DNA of 64,000 nucleotides from Pseudomonas peradeniyensis (lineage in GTDB: Bacteria; Pseudomonadota; Gammaproteobacteria; Pseudomonadales; Pseudomonadaceae), in NCBI RefSeq assembly GCF_014268935.2, contig NZ_JABWRJ020000003.1, forward strand, positions 1,107,501 to 1,171,500, written 5' to 3'. Under the pieces are notes generated by a model. That model did no database searches. It was not told the DNA's origin and was given only the letters and a program-made list of their open reading frames with translations. The position numbers and the translations under genes were made by a program. This document shows, piece after piece, positions 33,197 through 41,365 of the stretch (its first letter is position 1; each line of letters starts with the position of its first letter).

Positions 33197-34543
33197 ATGA
33201 GTGCAGTCCAGAGCGTAGGCCCCAAGGACCTGCCGGCGTTGCAGGAACAGGTCGAGGCGATCGTTGCCGAGGCGCGCCGCCAGGGCGCCAGCGCCTGCGA
33301 AGTGGCGGTGTCGCTGGAGCAGGGCCTGTCCACCACGGTGCGCCAGCGCGAAGTCGAGACGGTCGAGTTCAACCGCGACCAGGGCTTCGGCATCACCCTC
33401 TACGTTGGCCAGCGCAAGGGTTCGGCCAGCACCTCGGCCAGCGGCCCTGAGGCGATCCGCGAGACCGTCGCGGCGGCCCTGGCAATCGCCAAGCACACCT
33501 CCGAGGACGAGTGTTCGGGGCTGGCCGATGCCGCCTTGATGGCCCGCGAGATCCCTGACCTGGACCTGTACCACGACTGGGACATCGAGCCGGAGAAGGC
33601 CATCGAGATGGCGCTGGCCTGCGAGGCGGCGGCGTTCGATGCCGACAAGCGCATCCTCAACGCCGACGGCACCACCCTCAATACCCACCAGGGCGTGCGG
33701 GTCTACGGCAACAGCCACGGCTTCATCGGCGGCTACGCGTCCACCCGGCACAGCCTGAGCTGCGTGATGATCGCCGAAGCCGAAGGACAGATGCAGCGCG
33801 ACTACTGGTACGACGTCAATCGCCAGGGCAACCTGCTGGCCGACCCGCGCAGCATCGGCCAGCGCGCCGCACAACGCGCCGCCAGCCGCCTGGGCGCGCG
33901 TCCGGTGCCGACCTGCGAGGTGCCGGTGCTGTTCTCGGCGGAGCTTGCCGGCGGCCTGTTCGGCAGCTTCCTGTCGGCGATTTCCGGCGGCAACCTGTAC
34001 CGCAAGTCGTCGTTCCTCGAAGGCACCATCGGCCAGCGCCTGTTCCCCACCTGGCTGACCCTCGACGAGCGGCCGCACATCCCGCGTGCGCTGGGCAGCG
34101 CGGCGTTCGACGGCGATGGCCTGGCCACCTACGCCAAGCCGTTCGTCGACAAGGGCGAGCTGGTGTCCTACATCCTCGGCACCTATTCCGGGCGCAAGCT
34201 GAGCCTGCCGAGCACCGCCAACGCCGGGGGCGTGCACAACCTGTTCGTCACCCACGGCGTGGAAGACCAGGCGGCACTGATTCGTCGCATGGGCCGCGGC
34301 CTGCTGGTGACCGAGCTGATGGGGCATGGCCTGAACATGGTGACCGGTGACTATTCCCGTGGCGCGGCGGGCTTCTGGGTCGAAAACGGCGAGATCCAGT
34401 TCCCGGTCCAGGAAGTGACCATCGCCGGCAATATGAAGGACATGTTCCAGCAGATCGTGGCGATCGGCAGCGATATCGAGACCCGCAGCAATATCCACAG
34501 TGGCTCGGTGCTGATCGAGCGGATGACGGTGGCGGGCAGCTGA
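33197..34543 (+). CDS. pmbA: Metalloprotease subunit PmbA/TldE
   Basis: 448-aa partner of TldD. It shares the TldD fold but lacks the HExxxH zinc site. Landmarks are FNRDQGFGITLYVGQRKGSAS, RDYWYDVNRQ and LGTYSGRKLSLPSTANAGG. The ATG at 33197 follows GGAGAGAACC. With tldD it forms the heterodimer needed for microcin B17 maturation and CcdA degradation in E. coli. Confidence 0.95.
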   Translation: MSAVQSVGPKDLPALQEQVEAIVAEARRQGASACEVAVSLEQGLSTTVRQREVETVEFNRDQGFGITLYVGQRKGSASTSASGPEAIRETVAAALAIAKHTSEDECSGLADAALMAREIPDLDLYHDWDIEPEKAIEMALACEAAAFDADKRILNADGTTLNTHQGVRVYGNSHGFIGGYASTRHSLSCVMIAEAEGQMQRDYWYDVNRQGNLLADPRSIGQRAAQRAASRLGARPVPTCEVPVLFSAELAGGLFGSFLSAISGGNLYRKSSFLEGTIGQRLFPTWLTLDERPHIPRALGSAAFDGDGLATYAKPFVDKGELVSYILGTYSGRKLSLPSTANAGGVHNLFVTHGVEDQAALIRRMGRGLLVTELMGHGLNMVTGDYSRGAAGFWVENGEIQFPVQEVTIAGNMKDMFQQIVAIGSDIETRSNIHSGSVLIERMTVAGS

Positions 34544-34567
34544 TCGGCGCTCTATTGGCTGGGGAGG

Positions 34568-34627
34568 GTGGGAGCGGGCTTGCCCCGCGATAATCTTACC
34601 TGCAATCGCGAGGCAAGCTCGCTCCCA
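34568..34627. repeat. REP pair after pmbA
   Basis: GTGGGAGCGGGCTTGCCCCG (from 34568) and a slightly diverged inverse (TCGCGAGGCAAGCTCGCTCC, from 34605), 14 bp apart. They are arranged in the opposite orientation to the pair at 17.9 kb. Confidence 0.8.
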
Positions 34628-34649
34628 CGCTGCCCTGCTCATGTCTTGT

Positions 34650-34682
34650 AAAGGACCCGGCCATCGCGCCGGGTTTCTTTTG
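34650..34682 (+). terminator. Rho-independent terminator after pmbA
   Basis: ACCCGGC (34655-34661) pairs with GCCGGGT (34668-34674), preceded by AAAGG and followed by TTCTTTT. It is the clearest intrinsic terminator in this part and separates pmbA from the Fur-controlled operon. Confidence 0.8.
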
Positions 34683-34695
34683 CCCATCGTCCAGC

Positions 34696-34738
34696 TTGAA
34701 CTGATTCTATTTATCACATAATAATGAATATCATTATC
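34696..34738 (+). promoter_or_regulatory. Fur box and promoter of the fagA-fumC-sodA operon
   Basis: AATAATGAATATCATTATC (34720-34738) matches the 19-bp Fur consensus GATAATGATAATCATTATC at 16 positions. A possible -35 TTGAAC (34696-34701) and -10 TAATAA (34719-34724) place the -10 inside the box, so Fe-Fur would block transcription. The first gene starts 14 bp later. Confidence 0.85.
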
Positions 34739-34751
34739 CAGTAACCCGGCG

Positions 34752-35153
34752 ATGATGTTCATGAAACCCGTCCTCCACGAACTGCCCTACCTGGAAAACT
34801 GGCGCTGGCTCAGCCGGCGCATCCGCTGCGCGCTCGAACCCGACGAGCCGCGCCTGATCGAGCATTACCTGGCCGAAGGCCGCTACCTGGTGTGCTGCAC
34901 CGAAACCTCGCCCTGGACCGTGGCGCTGACCGCCTTCCGCCTGCTGCTGGATACCGCCAACGATCGCATGCTGCCGTGGCATTGGCGCTGCCTGTGCCTG
35001 GACCAGGCCTGGCGGCCCCTGCTCGACCTGCGCAACCTCGACCGCTGCGAACAGAACCAGCGCTGGCAGCCCTACGCGATGCAGCTCGCCAACAGCGTGC
35101 TGCTGCCGTCGATTTCTCCCGAAGAACTGATGCAAGGACTTGAAGATGAGTGA
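34752..35153 (+). CDS. fagA: Fur-associated protein FagA-like
   Basis: 133-aa protein of unknown function, first gene of the iron-regulated operon. It opens MMFMKPVLHELPYLENWRWL. Three in-frame ATGs (34752, 34755, 34761) are possible and no strong ribosome site picks one. It is rich in Trp, Arg and Leu, with two Cys pairs in CC and CLCL contexts (LVCCTETSPW, WRCLCLDQAW), which might bind metal. No signal peptide. Its last 8 bp overlap the fumC start. The name rests on operon position, as in P. aeruginosa fagA-fumC-orfX-sodA. Confidence 0.8.
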   Translation: MMFMKPVLHELPYLENWRWLSRRIRCALEPDEPRLIEHYLAEGRYLVCCTETSPWTVALTAFRLLLDTANDRMLPWHWRCLCLDQAWRPLLDLRNLDRCEQNQRWQPYAMQLANSVLLPSISPEELMQGLEDE

Positions 35154-36522
35154 TACCCGTATCGAGCGTGACAGCATGGGCGAACTGCAGGTGCCGGCCC
35201 AGGCCCTGTACGGTGCCCAGACCCAGCGCGCGGTCGACAACTTCCCGGTCAGCGGCAAGCCGATGCCGGCCCAGTTCATCCGTGCCCTGCTGCTGGCCAA
35301 GGCGGCGGCGGCCAAGGCCAACGTCGAGCTGTCCCAGCTGAGCGCGGGGCAGGGCGAGGCCATCGTCAAGGCGGTGGAGCAACTGCTGGCCGGGGATTTC
35401 ATCCAGCACTTCCCGGTGGATGTGTTCCAGACCGGTTCCGGCACCAGCTCGAACATGAACGCCAACGAAGTCATCGCCACCCTGGCCAGCCGCGTGCTGG
35501 GCGAGCCGGTCAATGCCAACGACCACGTCAACTGTGGCCAGAGCAGCAACGACATTATCCCGACCACCATCCACGTCAGCGCCGCCCTGGCCCTGCACGA
35601 GCAGTTGCTGCCGGCCCTGCGTCACCTCACCCAGGTAATCGAGGCCAAGGCGCTCGAAGTGCACAAGCATGTGAAGACCGGCCGCACCCACCTGATGGAT
35701 GCCATGCCGGTGCGCATGAGCCAGGTGCTCGGCGGCTGGGCAGCGCAGGTCAAGGGCGCCCAGGCGCATATCGAAGCCACCCTGCCGAGCCTGCAGGCCC
35801 TGGCCCAGGGCGGTACCGCCGTGGGTACCGGCATCAACGCCCACCCGCAGTTTGCCGCAGGCTTTGCCCGCCAGCTGAGTGGCCTGACCCAGGTCAAGTT
35901 CACCCCCGGCGAGAACCTGTTCGCCCTGATCGGCTCCCAAGACACCGCCGTGGCCCTGTCCGGCCAGCTCAAGACCGCCGCCGTGGCGCTGATGAAGATC
36001 GCCAACGACCTGCGCTGGATGAACTCCGGCCCGCTCGCCGGCCTCGGTGAAATCGAGCTGCAGGGCTTGCAGCCGGGCTCATCGATCATGCCGGGCAAGG
36101 TCAACCCGGTGATCCCGGAAGCCACCGCCATGGTCGCCGCCCAGGTGATAGGCAACGACGCCACCATCGCCGTGGCCGGGCAGTCGGGCAACTTCGAGCT
36201 CAACGTGATGCTGCCGGTGATCGCCCGCAACCTGCTGGAAAGCATCGAGCTGATGGCCAACGTCAGCCGCCTGCTGGCCGACAAGGCCATCGCCAGCTTC
36301 AAGGTCAACGAAACCAAGCTCAAGGAGGCGCTGTCGCGCAACCCGATCCTGGTCACCGCGTTGAACCCGATCATCGGCTACCTCAAGGCCGCCGAGATCG
36401 CCAAGACCGCCTACAAGCAGGGTCGCCCGATCATCGACGTGGCGCTGGAGCACACCGACCTGTCGCGTGACCAGCTCGAGGCGCTGCTGGATCCGGAAAA
36501 ACTCACCGCCGGCGGCATCTGA
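35146..36522 (+). CDS. fumC: Class II fumarase FumC
   Basis: 458-aa iron-independent fumarase, converting fumarate to malate. Signature GSSIMPGKVNPVIPE is present, plus TGSGTSSNMNANEVI and CGQSSNDIIPTTIHVS. Under iron starvation or superoxide stress it replaces iron-sulfur fumarase, fitting the upstream Fur box. The start lies inside the end of fagA (ATGAGTGA overlap), so translation is coupled. Confidence 0.97.
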   Translation: MSDTRIERDSMGELQVPAQALYGAQTQRAVDNFPVSGKPMPAQFIRALLLAKAAAAKANVELSQLSAGQGEAIVKAVEQLLAGDFIQHFPVDVFQTGSGTSSNMNANEVIATLASRVLGEPVNANDHVNCGQSSNDIIPTTIHVSAALALHEQLLPALRHLTQVIEAKALEVHKHVKTGRTHLMDAMPVRMSQVLGGWAAQVKGAQAHIEATLPSLQALAQGGTAVGTGINAHPQFAAGFARQLSGLTQVKFTPGENLFALIGSQDTAVALSGQLKTAAVALMKIANDLRWMNSGPLAGLGEIELQGLQPGSSIMPGKVNPVIPEATAMVAAQVIGNDATIAVAGQSGNFELNVMLPVIARNLLESIELMANVSRLLADKAIASFKVNETKLKEALSRNPILVTALNPIIGYLKAAEIAKTAYKQGRPIIDVALEHTDLSRDQLEALLDPEKLTAGGI

Positions 36523-36547
36523 GCCCGGGCCGCCCAGGAGACACGTC

Positions 36548-37009
36548 ATGCAGCACTGGAAACGCACCACGCAAGACGCCAACCGCCTGTTCGAGCAGGG
36601 CGAGCTGGTCGATGCCCGGGAACACTACCTGCAAGCCCTGGCCCTGGCCCAGGTGCTGTTCGAGCGCTGGCATGACGTCGACGAGGCGGTGGCCGCACTG
36701 GTCATCGCCCATCACAACCTGGCCGACCTGCACCTGCGCCTGAACCAGCCGCAGGAAAGCGCCGACTACCTGTGCGCGGCGCACCAGCGGCTGCTCCAGG
36801 CCAGCCAGGATCAGCGCCTGCCCCAGGCCCTGCGCGACGCTGCGTTGCGCCACAGCGGGCGCACCTACACCGAGTTGCTGAGCTTCATCGCCGAATACGG
36901 CCAATACCCGCGTACCGAGCGCCTGCTCAACCGGCAGGCCCCGGTGGCCAGCGAGCTGGTCGCACATACGGATATCACTGATCGCACACCTGCCTACGGA
37001 ATCCACTGA
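36548..37009 (+). CDS. OrfX of the fumC-sodA operon, helical repeat protein
   Basis: 153 aa, opening MQHWKRTTQDANRLFEQGEL, with GGAGACACGTC before the ATG. Residues 5-100 look like two or three TPR-type helical hairpins (LVDAREHYLQALALAQVLFE, ALVIAHHNLADLHLRLNQPQ). The C-terminus is polar. It is conserved at this position in pseudomonads but has no assigned activity. It ends 1 bp before sodA. Confidence 0.8.
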   Translation: MQHWKRTTQDANRLFEQGELVDAREHYLQALALAQVLFERWHDVDEAVAALVIAHHNLADLHLRLNQPQESADYLCAAHQRLLQASQDQRLPQALRDAALRHSGRTYTELLSFIAEYGQYPRTERLLNRQAPVASELVAHTDITDRTPAYGIH

Positions 37010-37010
37010 C

Positions 37011-37618
<608 letters not shown>

Positions 37619-37622
<4 letters not shown>

Positions 37623-38527
37623 GCCTGACCGGTATGCGTGCCGAGGTGATGTCTGTCAGCAGTGTGCGCCTGTTCCGCCTGGCGCTTGGGACCATGCTGT
37701 TGCTGGTTGGCACCGCGTTGCTGGTGGCACGCGGCATCGCCTGGCTGGACCTGGAGCCGCGCATGTTGCGTGCCCTTGAGGGCGGCGCGTTGTGCGCACT
37801 GGGGACGGCCTTGGGCGCGGTACCGGTGCTGGTGATTCGCAACATGCCGGTGGCCGTGGCCGACACCTTGCTCGGCTTCGGCGCCGGCGTGATGCTGGCG
37901 GCCACCGCGTTCTCGCTGATCATGCCCGGGCTGGATGCGGCCCAATCCATCGGTTTCAGCCCATGGGGCGCCGGCGGCCTGATCAGCAGCGGCCTGCTGT
38001 TCGGCGCGCTGTGCCTGTTCCTGGTCGATCTCAAGGTCTCCGGCGCCTCGCCGGAGGCCCTGGTCGGCAGTGATCATCAGCCAGTGATCGCGGCGCGGAT
38101 CTGGTTGTTCGTCATCGCCATCATTGCCCACAACATCCCCGAAGGCATGGCCATCGGCGTGTCCGCCGGTGGCGGCATGCCCGATGCCGACAGCCTGGCC
38201 ATGGGCATCGCGCTGCAGGATGTACCGGAGGGCCTGGTGATCGCGCTGGTGCTGGCCGGGGCCGGCATGCCGCGGTTCAAGGCGTTCCTGATCGGCGCGG
38301 CATCCGGACTGGTCGAGCCGCTGGCCGCGGTGATCTGCGCCTGGCTGGTGAACATCGCCGAACTGCTGTTGCCGCTGGGCCTGGCCTGTGCGGCGGGGGC
38401 GATGCTGCTGGTGGTGACCCAGGAGATCATTCCCGAATCGCGCAGCAACGGGCATCACCGCCTGGCGAGCCTGGGGCTGTGTGTCGGGTTCTGCCTGATG
38501 ATGGTGATGGACACGGCGCTGTCGTGA
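37619..38527 (+). CDS. ZIP-family metal transporter
   Basis: 302-aa inner-membrane importer of divalent metal with about eight helices. The metal-binding helices read IAHNIPEGMAIGVSAG and ALQDVPEGLVIALVLAG, the ZIP signature. The GTG at 37619 overlaps the sodA stop (GTGA). Later in-frame ATGs (37634, 37649) also leave the first helix intact. Position after sodA suggests Mn or Zn supply to the same stress response; the metal is not shown. Confidence 0.88.
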
Positions 38528-38567
38528 GAGGAGTAGCGGATGGAGTCAGCTTCTCGTTGGGCGTTGC

Positions 38568-38888
38568 TCAGGCGAAGATGACTTCCACCCGCCCTTGAGG
38601 CCGTGAGCGCGGTGCGGCCTTGACCACGATCTGCACGTCTCGGCCAAGGCGTGCCAGGCAGTCGATCATCTTGCTTTCGCTGATGCCACGGAATTTTCCG
38701 CGAATCATTTCCGAGACTTTTGGCTGAGGCAGGCCAAGGATTTGCGCGGCTTGCATCTGGGTCAGATGACGGGCCTTGATGATGCTGCAGATCTTGCTCG
38801 CCAGGCGTGCCTTGACCAGCATCTCGTCTGCATCCGGGTAGTTGAGGTCTGCGTAGACATTGCCGCTGCCCTGTTCGATTTCGCTCAT
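38568..38888 (-). CDS. XRE-family antitoxin (HigA-like)
   Basis: 106 aa from the ATG at 38888. It contains a helix-turn-helix LTQMQAAQILGLPQPKVSEM followed by FRGISESKMIDCLARLGRDVQIVV, the pattern of XRE antitoxins paired with Gp49/RelE-type toxins. It overlaps the toxin stop by 4 bp (ATGA), so toxin and antitoxin are translated in a coupled way. It probably binds the palindrome at 39267-39294 and represses the pair. Confidence 0.9.
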   Translation of the reverse strand: MSEIEQGSGNVYADLNYPDADEMLVKARLASKICSIIKARHLTQMQAAQILGLPQPKVSEMIRGKFRGISESKMIDCLARLGRDVQIVVKAAPRSRPQGRVEVIFA

Positions 38889-39253
38889 GTCTGGATTCCT
38901 TCTGAGTGGGCCTGTGCAAGCTTCAATCGCTTGCGCACCAGGGCGATGTCTGTTTCGGGCGTCCTGATGCCCGCTTTGGACTTCTTCTGGAAGCAATGCA
39001 AGACATACACCGCAGTGCCAAGGCGTACGGTATAGACCGCGCGATAGGTGTTGCCGTCATGGTCCTCCACGACCTCAAGCACGCCAGCGCCTGAAAACCC
39101 TCTGAGGACTTTAGCCTGTAGGTGCCTGCTTCCCGTCTGAGCCAGGTGCAGAGCAAAGCCGACGGTTTGCTGGACGTCCTCGGGGAGGCACAGCAGATCC
39201 TTTTTGCTGCTTGCGACCCAGTAAAGTGGCTTGGGTTGCCTGTCCGATTCCAT
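38885..39253 (-). CDS. RelE/HigB (Gp49-like) toxin
   Basis: 122 aa, MESDRQPKPLYWVASSKKDL. The region VGFALHLAQTGSRHLQAKVL, VLEVVEDHDGNTYRAVYTVR and YVLHCFQKKSKAGIRTPETD fits the Gp49/HigB branch of the RelE superfamily, whose members cleave mRNA on the ribosome. AGGTG precedes the ATG. The toxin gene comes first, as in higBA. The KKSK..TP.TDI tail is the conserved basic region. Confidence 0.9.
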   Translation of the reverse strand: MESDRQPKPLYWVASSKKDLLCLPEDVQQTVGFALHLAQTGSRHLQAKVLRGFSGAGVLEVVEDHDGNTYRAVYTVRLGTAVYVLHCFQKKSKAGIRTPETDIALVRKRLKLAQAHSEGIQT

Positions 39254-39266
39254 GAAATCACCTGCT

Positions 39267-39294
39267 GAATTTATACCTATATAGGTATAAATTC
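39267..39294 (-). promoter_or_regulatory. Perfect 28-bp palindromic operator of the toxin-antitoxin pair
   Basis: The left arm GAATTTATACCTAT is exactly inverted in the right arm ATAGGTATAAATTC with no spacer. It ends 13 bp upstream of the toxin ATG and contains the AT-rich TATA segments expected of the promoter. It is the likely autoregulatory site of the XRE antitoxin. Confidence 0.8.
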
Positions 39295-39351
39295 AATCTG
39301 GTAAAGCTGCATCCGGACAATTGGAAGAGGATGTTGCAGGAGGAGAAAGCG

Positions 39352-39624
39352 TTACTCGCCTTCGTCGAAGAAGTTGTTGATCAGCTCGACCAGCGCATCC
39401 ATGGCTTCAGCGTCCTGCTCGCCCTCGGTGTGCAGGTGCACTGGCGTGCCCTTGCCTGCGGCGAGCATCATCACCGCCATGATGCTCTTGCCGTCCACCA
39501 GCTTGTCCGGCGCGCGGCCGACCCGCACCTGGCAGGGGAAGCGACCGGCCACGCCGACGAACTTGGCGGCCGCCCGCGCATGCAGGCCCAGCTTGTTGAT
39601 GATGGTGATTTCGCGGGCGGGCAT
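39352..39624 (-). CDS. ptsO: Nitrogen PTS phosphocarrier NPr
   Basis: 90-aa HPr-fold protein of the nitrogen phosphotransferase chain PtsP-NPr-PtsN. The phospho-accepting His lies in NKLGLHARAAAKFVG, and GKSIMAVMMLAAGKGT is the standard second motif. The ATG at 39624 is chosen by the HPr start MPAREITI. It lies 20 bp after rapZ. Confidence 0.95.
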   Translation of the reverse strand: MPAREITIINKLGLHARAAAKFVGVAGRFPCQVRVGRAPDKLVDGKSIMAVMMLAAGKGTPVHLHTEGEQDAEAMDALVELINNFFDEGE

Positions 39625-39644
39625 CGTGGGGCGGATCCTGTGGG

Positions 39645-40499
39645 CTAGAGGTCGCGGTGGCGGACCTGGACGTTTTTCAGGGATTGCTGGAGCAGTTGGC
39701 CAAGCCGTTCGGTGATGTACACCGAGCGGTGGTGGCCGCCGGTACAGCCGATGGCGATGGTGACATAGGCGCGGTTGCTGGCGGCGAAGCGCGGCAGCCA
39801 TTTGAGCAGGTAGCCGGAGATGTCCTGGAACATTTCCTCGACGTCCGGCTGGGCGGCCAGGTAGTCGATTACGGGCTGTTCGAGGCCAGAATGCTCGCGA
39901 AGTTCCGGCTTCCAGTAAGGATTGGGCAGGCAGCGCACGTCGAACACCACATCGGCGTCCACCGGCATGCCGCGCTTGAAGCCGAACGACTCGACCAGGA
40001 ACGCGGTGCCTGGCTCGGGCTGGTTGAGCAGGCGCAGCTTGATCGAATCGCGTAGCTGGTAGAGGTTCAGGCTGGTGGTGTCGATCTTCAGGTCGGCGAG
40101 GTCGGCAATCGGCCCGAGCAGCTCGCTTTCCACGCGGATCGCCTCGGCCAGCGAGCGACTGTCGTTGGTCAGCGGGTGGCGGCGGCGGGTTTCCGAGAAG
40201 CGCTTGAGCAGGGTGTCTTCGTCGGCGTCCAGGTACAGCACGTCGCACTGGATATGCCGTGAGCGTGCTTCTTCCAGCAGTTCGGGGAAGCGCGACAGGT
40301 GGCTGGGCAGGTTGCGCGCATCGATGGACACCGCCACCTTCGGTTGCAGCAGCTCGGTGTTGATCAGCGCATTTTCAGCCAGCTGCGGCAACAACCCGGC
40401 GGGCAGGTTGTCGATGCAGTAGTAGCCGTTGTCTTCCAGCACGTCGAGGGCGGTACTCTTACCGGAGCCGGAGCGGCCGCTGACGATGATCAGGCGCAT
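39645..40499 (-). CDS. rapZ: RNase adapter protein RapZ
   Basis: 284 aa. N-terminal P-loop GRSGSGKST, and a C-terminal domain with IGCTGGHHRSVYI. In enterics RapZ senses glucosamine-6-phosphate and guides RNase E to the sRNA GlmZ. In pseudomonads, where GlmZ is not known, the RNA partner is unclear. Conserved place between ptsN and ptsO. Confidence 0.95.
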   Translation of the reverse strand: MRLIIVSGRSGSGKSTALDVLEDNGYYCIDNLPAGLLPQLAENALINTELLQPKVAVSIDARNLPSHLSRFPELLEEARSRHIQCDVLYLDADEDTLLKRFSETRRRHPLTNDSRSLAEAIRVESELLGPIADLADLKIDTTSLNLYQLRDSIKLRLLNQPEPGTAFLVESFGFKRGMPVDADVVFDVRCLPNPYWKPELREHSGLEQPVIDYLAAQPDVEEMFQDISGYLLKWLPRFAASNRAYVTIAIGCTGGHHRSVYITERLGQLLQQSLKNVQVRHRDL

Positions 40500-40501
40500 G
40501 T

Positions 40502-40966
40502 TCAGTGCTCGTTCTGTACGTCCAGGACGACCTGGTAAAGGGTCTCGCTGCTGTCGGCGGCACGCAGGCGATCGCGGACCTCCTTGCGATCGAGCATGCT
40601 GGCGATCTGGCGCAGCAGTTCAAGGTGGGCATCGGTGGCGGCTTCCGGGACCAGCAGGACGAACAGCAGGTCGACCGGGGCGCCATCGATGGCATCGTAA
40701 TCGATGGGGGCATCCAGGTGCAGCAGGGCGCTCACTGGCGCGGTGCAGCCCACAAGCCGGCAGTGGGGAATGGCGATGCCATTGCCAAAACCGGTGGAGC
40801 CCAGTTTTTCCCGAGCGATGAGCTTGTCGAAGACGTCTTGCATCTCCAGCTCGGGTACTTGCTCGGCGATCAGGGTGGCGACCTTTTCCAGGGCGCGCTT
40901 CTTGCTGCCGCCCGGCACGTTCACGAGGGAACGGCCGGGGGTCAGAATGGTTTCAAGTCGGATCAT
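40502..40966 (-). CDS. ptsN: Nitrogen PTS EIIA component PtsN
   Basis: 154-aa EIIA-Ntr. The phosphorylated His lies in GNGIAIPHCRLVGC. PtsN regulates potassium uptake, carbon storage and sigma-54-dependent genes by its phosphorylation state. It lies 12 bp after hpf and 2 bp before rapZ. Confidence 0.96.
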   Translation of the reverse strand: MIRLETILTPGRSLVNVPGGSKKRALEKVATLIAEQVPELEMQDVFDKLIAREKLGSTGFGNGIAIPHCRLVGCTAPVSALLHLDAPIDYDAIDGAPVDLLFVLLVPEAATDAHLELLRQIASMLDRKEVRDRLRAADSSETLYQVVLDVQNEH

Positions 40967-40978
40967 GGATGAGGGGGA

Positions 40979-41287
40979 TCAGCGGGCGGCTGCGCCTTGC
41001 AGCAGGCTTTGCTGTTTTTCCTTGTGTTTTTTCAGTTGGCGATCGAGTTTGTCGGCCAGGGCGTCGATCGCCGCGTACATGTCTTGATGTTCGGCGTTGG
41101 CGACGACTTCGCCACCGGGAATCTGGAGTGTGGCTTCCACCTTCTGCTGCAGCTTCTCGACCTTCATGATCACCGTCGCATTGGTGATCTTGTCGAAATG
41201 ACCCTCCACGCGAGCGAGCTTCTCGAGCACGTAATCGCGCAGTGGTTGGGTGACTTCTACATGCTGTCCACTGATGTTGACTTGCAT
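40979..41287 (-). CDS. hpf: Ribosome hibernation promoting factor, short form
   Basis: 102 aa, MQVNISGQHVEVTQPLRDYV, with the basic tail DRQLKKHKEKQQ. It binds the 30S decoding region and promotes 100S dimers in stationary phase. The ATG at 41287 follows AAGGAGAAGCTGT. The short length implies a separate RMF partner. Confidence 0.95.
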   Translation of the reverse strand: MQVNISGQHVEVTQPLRDYVLEKLARVEGHFDKITNATVIMKVEKLQQKVEATLQIPGGEVVANAEHQDMYAAIDALADKLDRQLKKHKEKQQSLLQGAAAR

Positions 41288-41365
41288 ACAGCTTCTCCTT
41301 TGTTGCCCGTGCATAAAGAGGCAGGTATTGCACCTGCCACTGAAACGCTGTGGCACATCCCGGGG

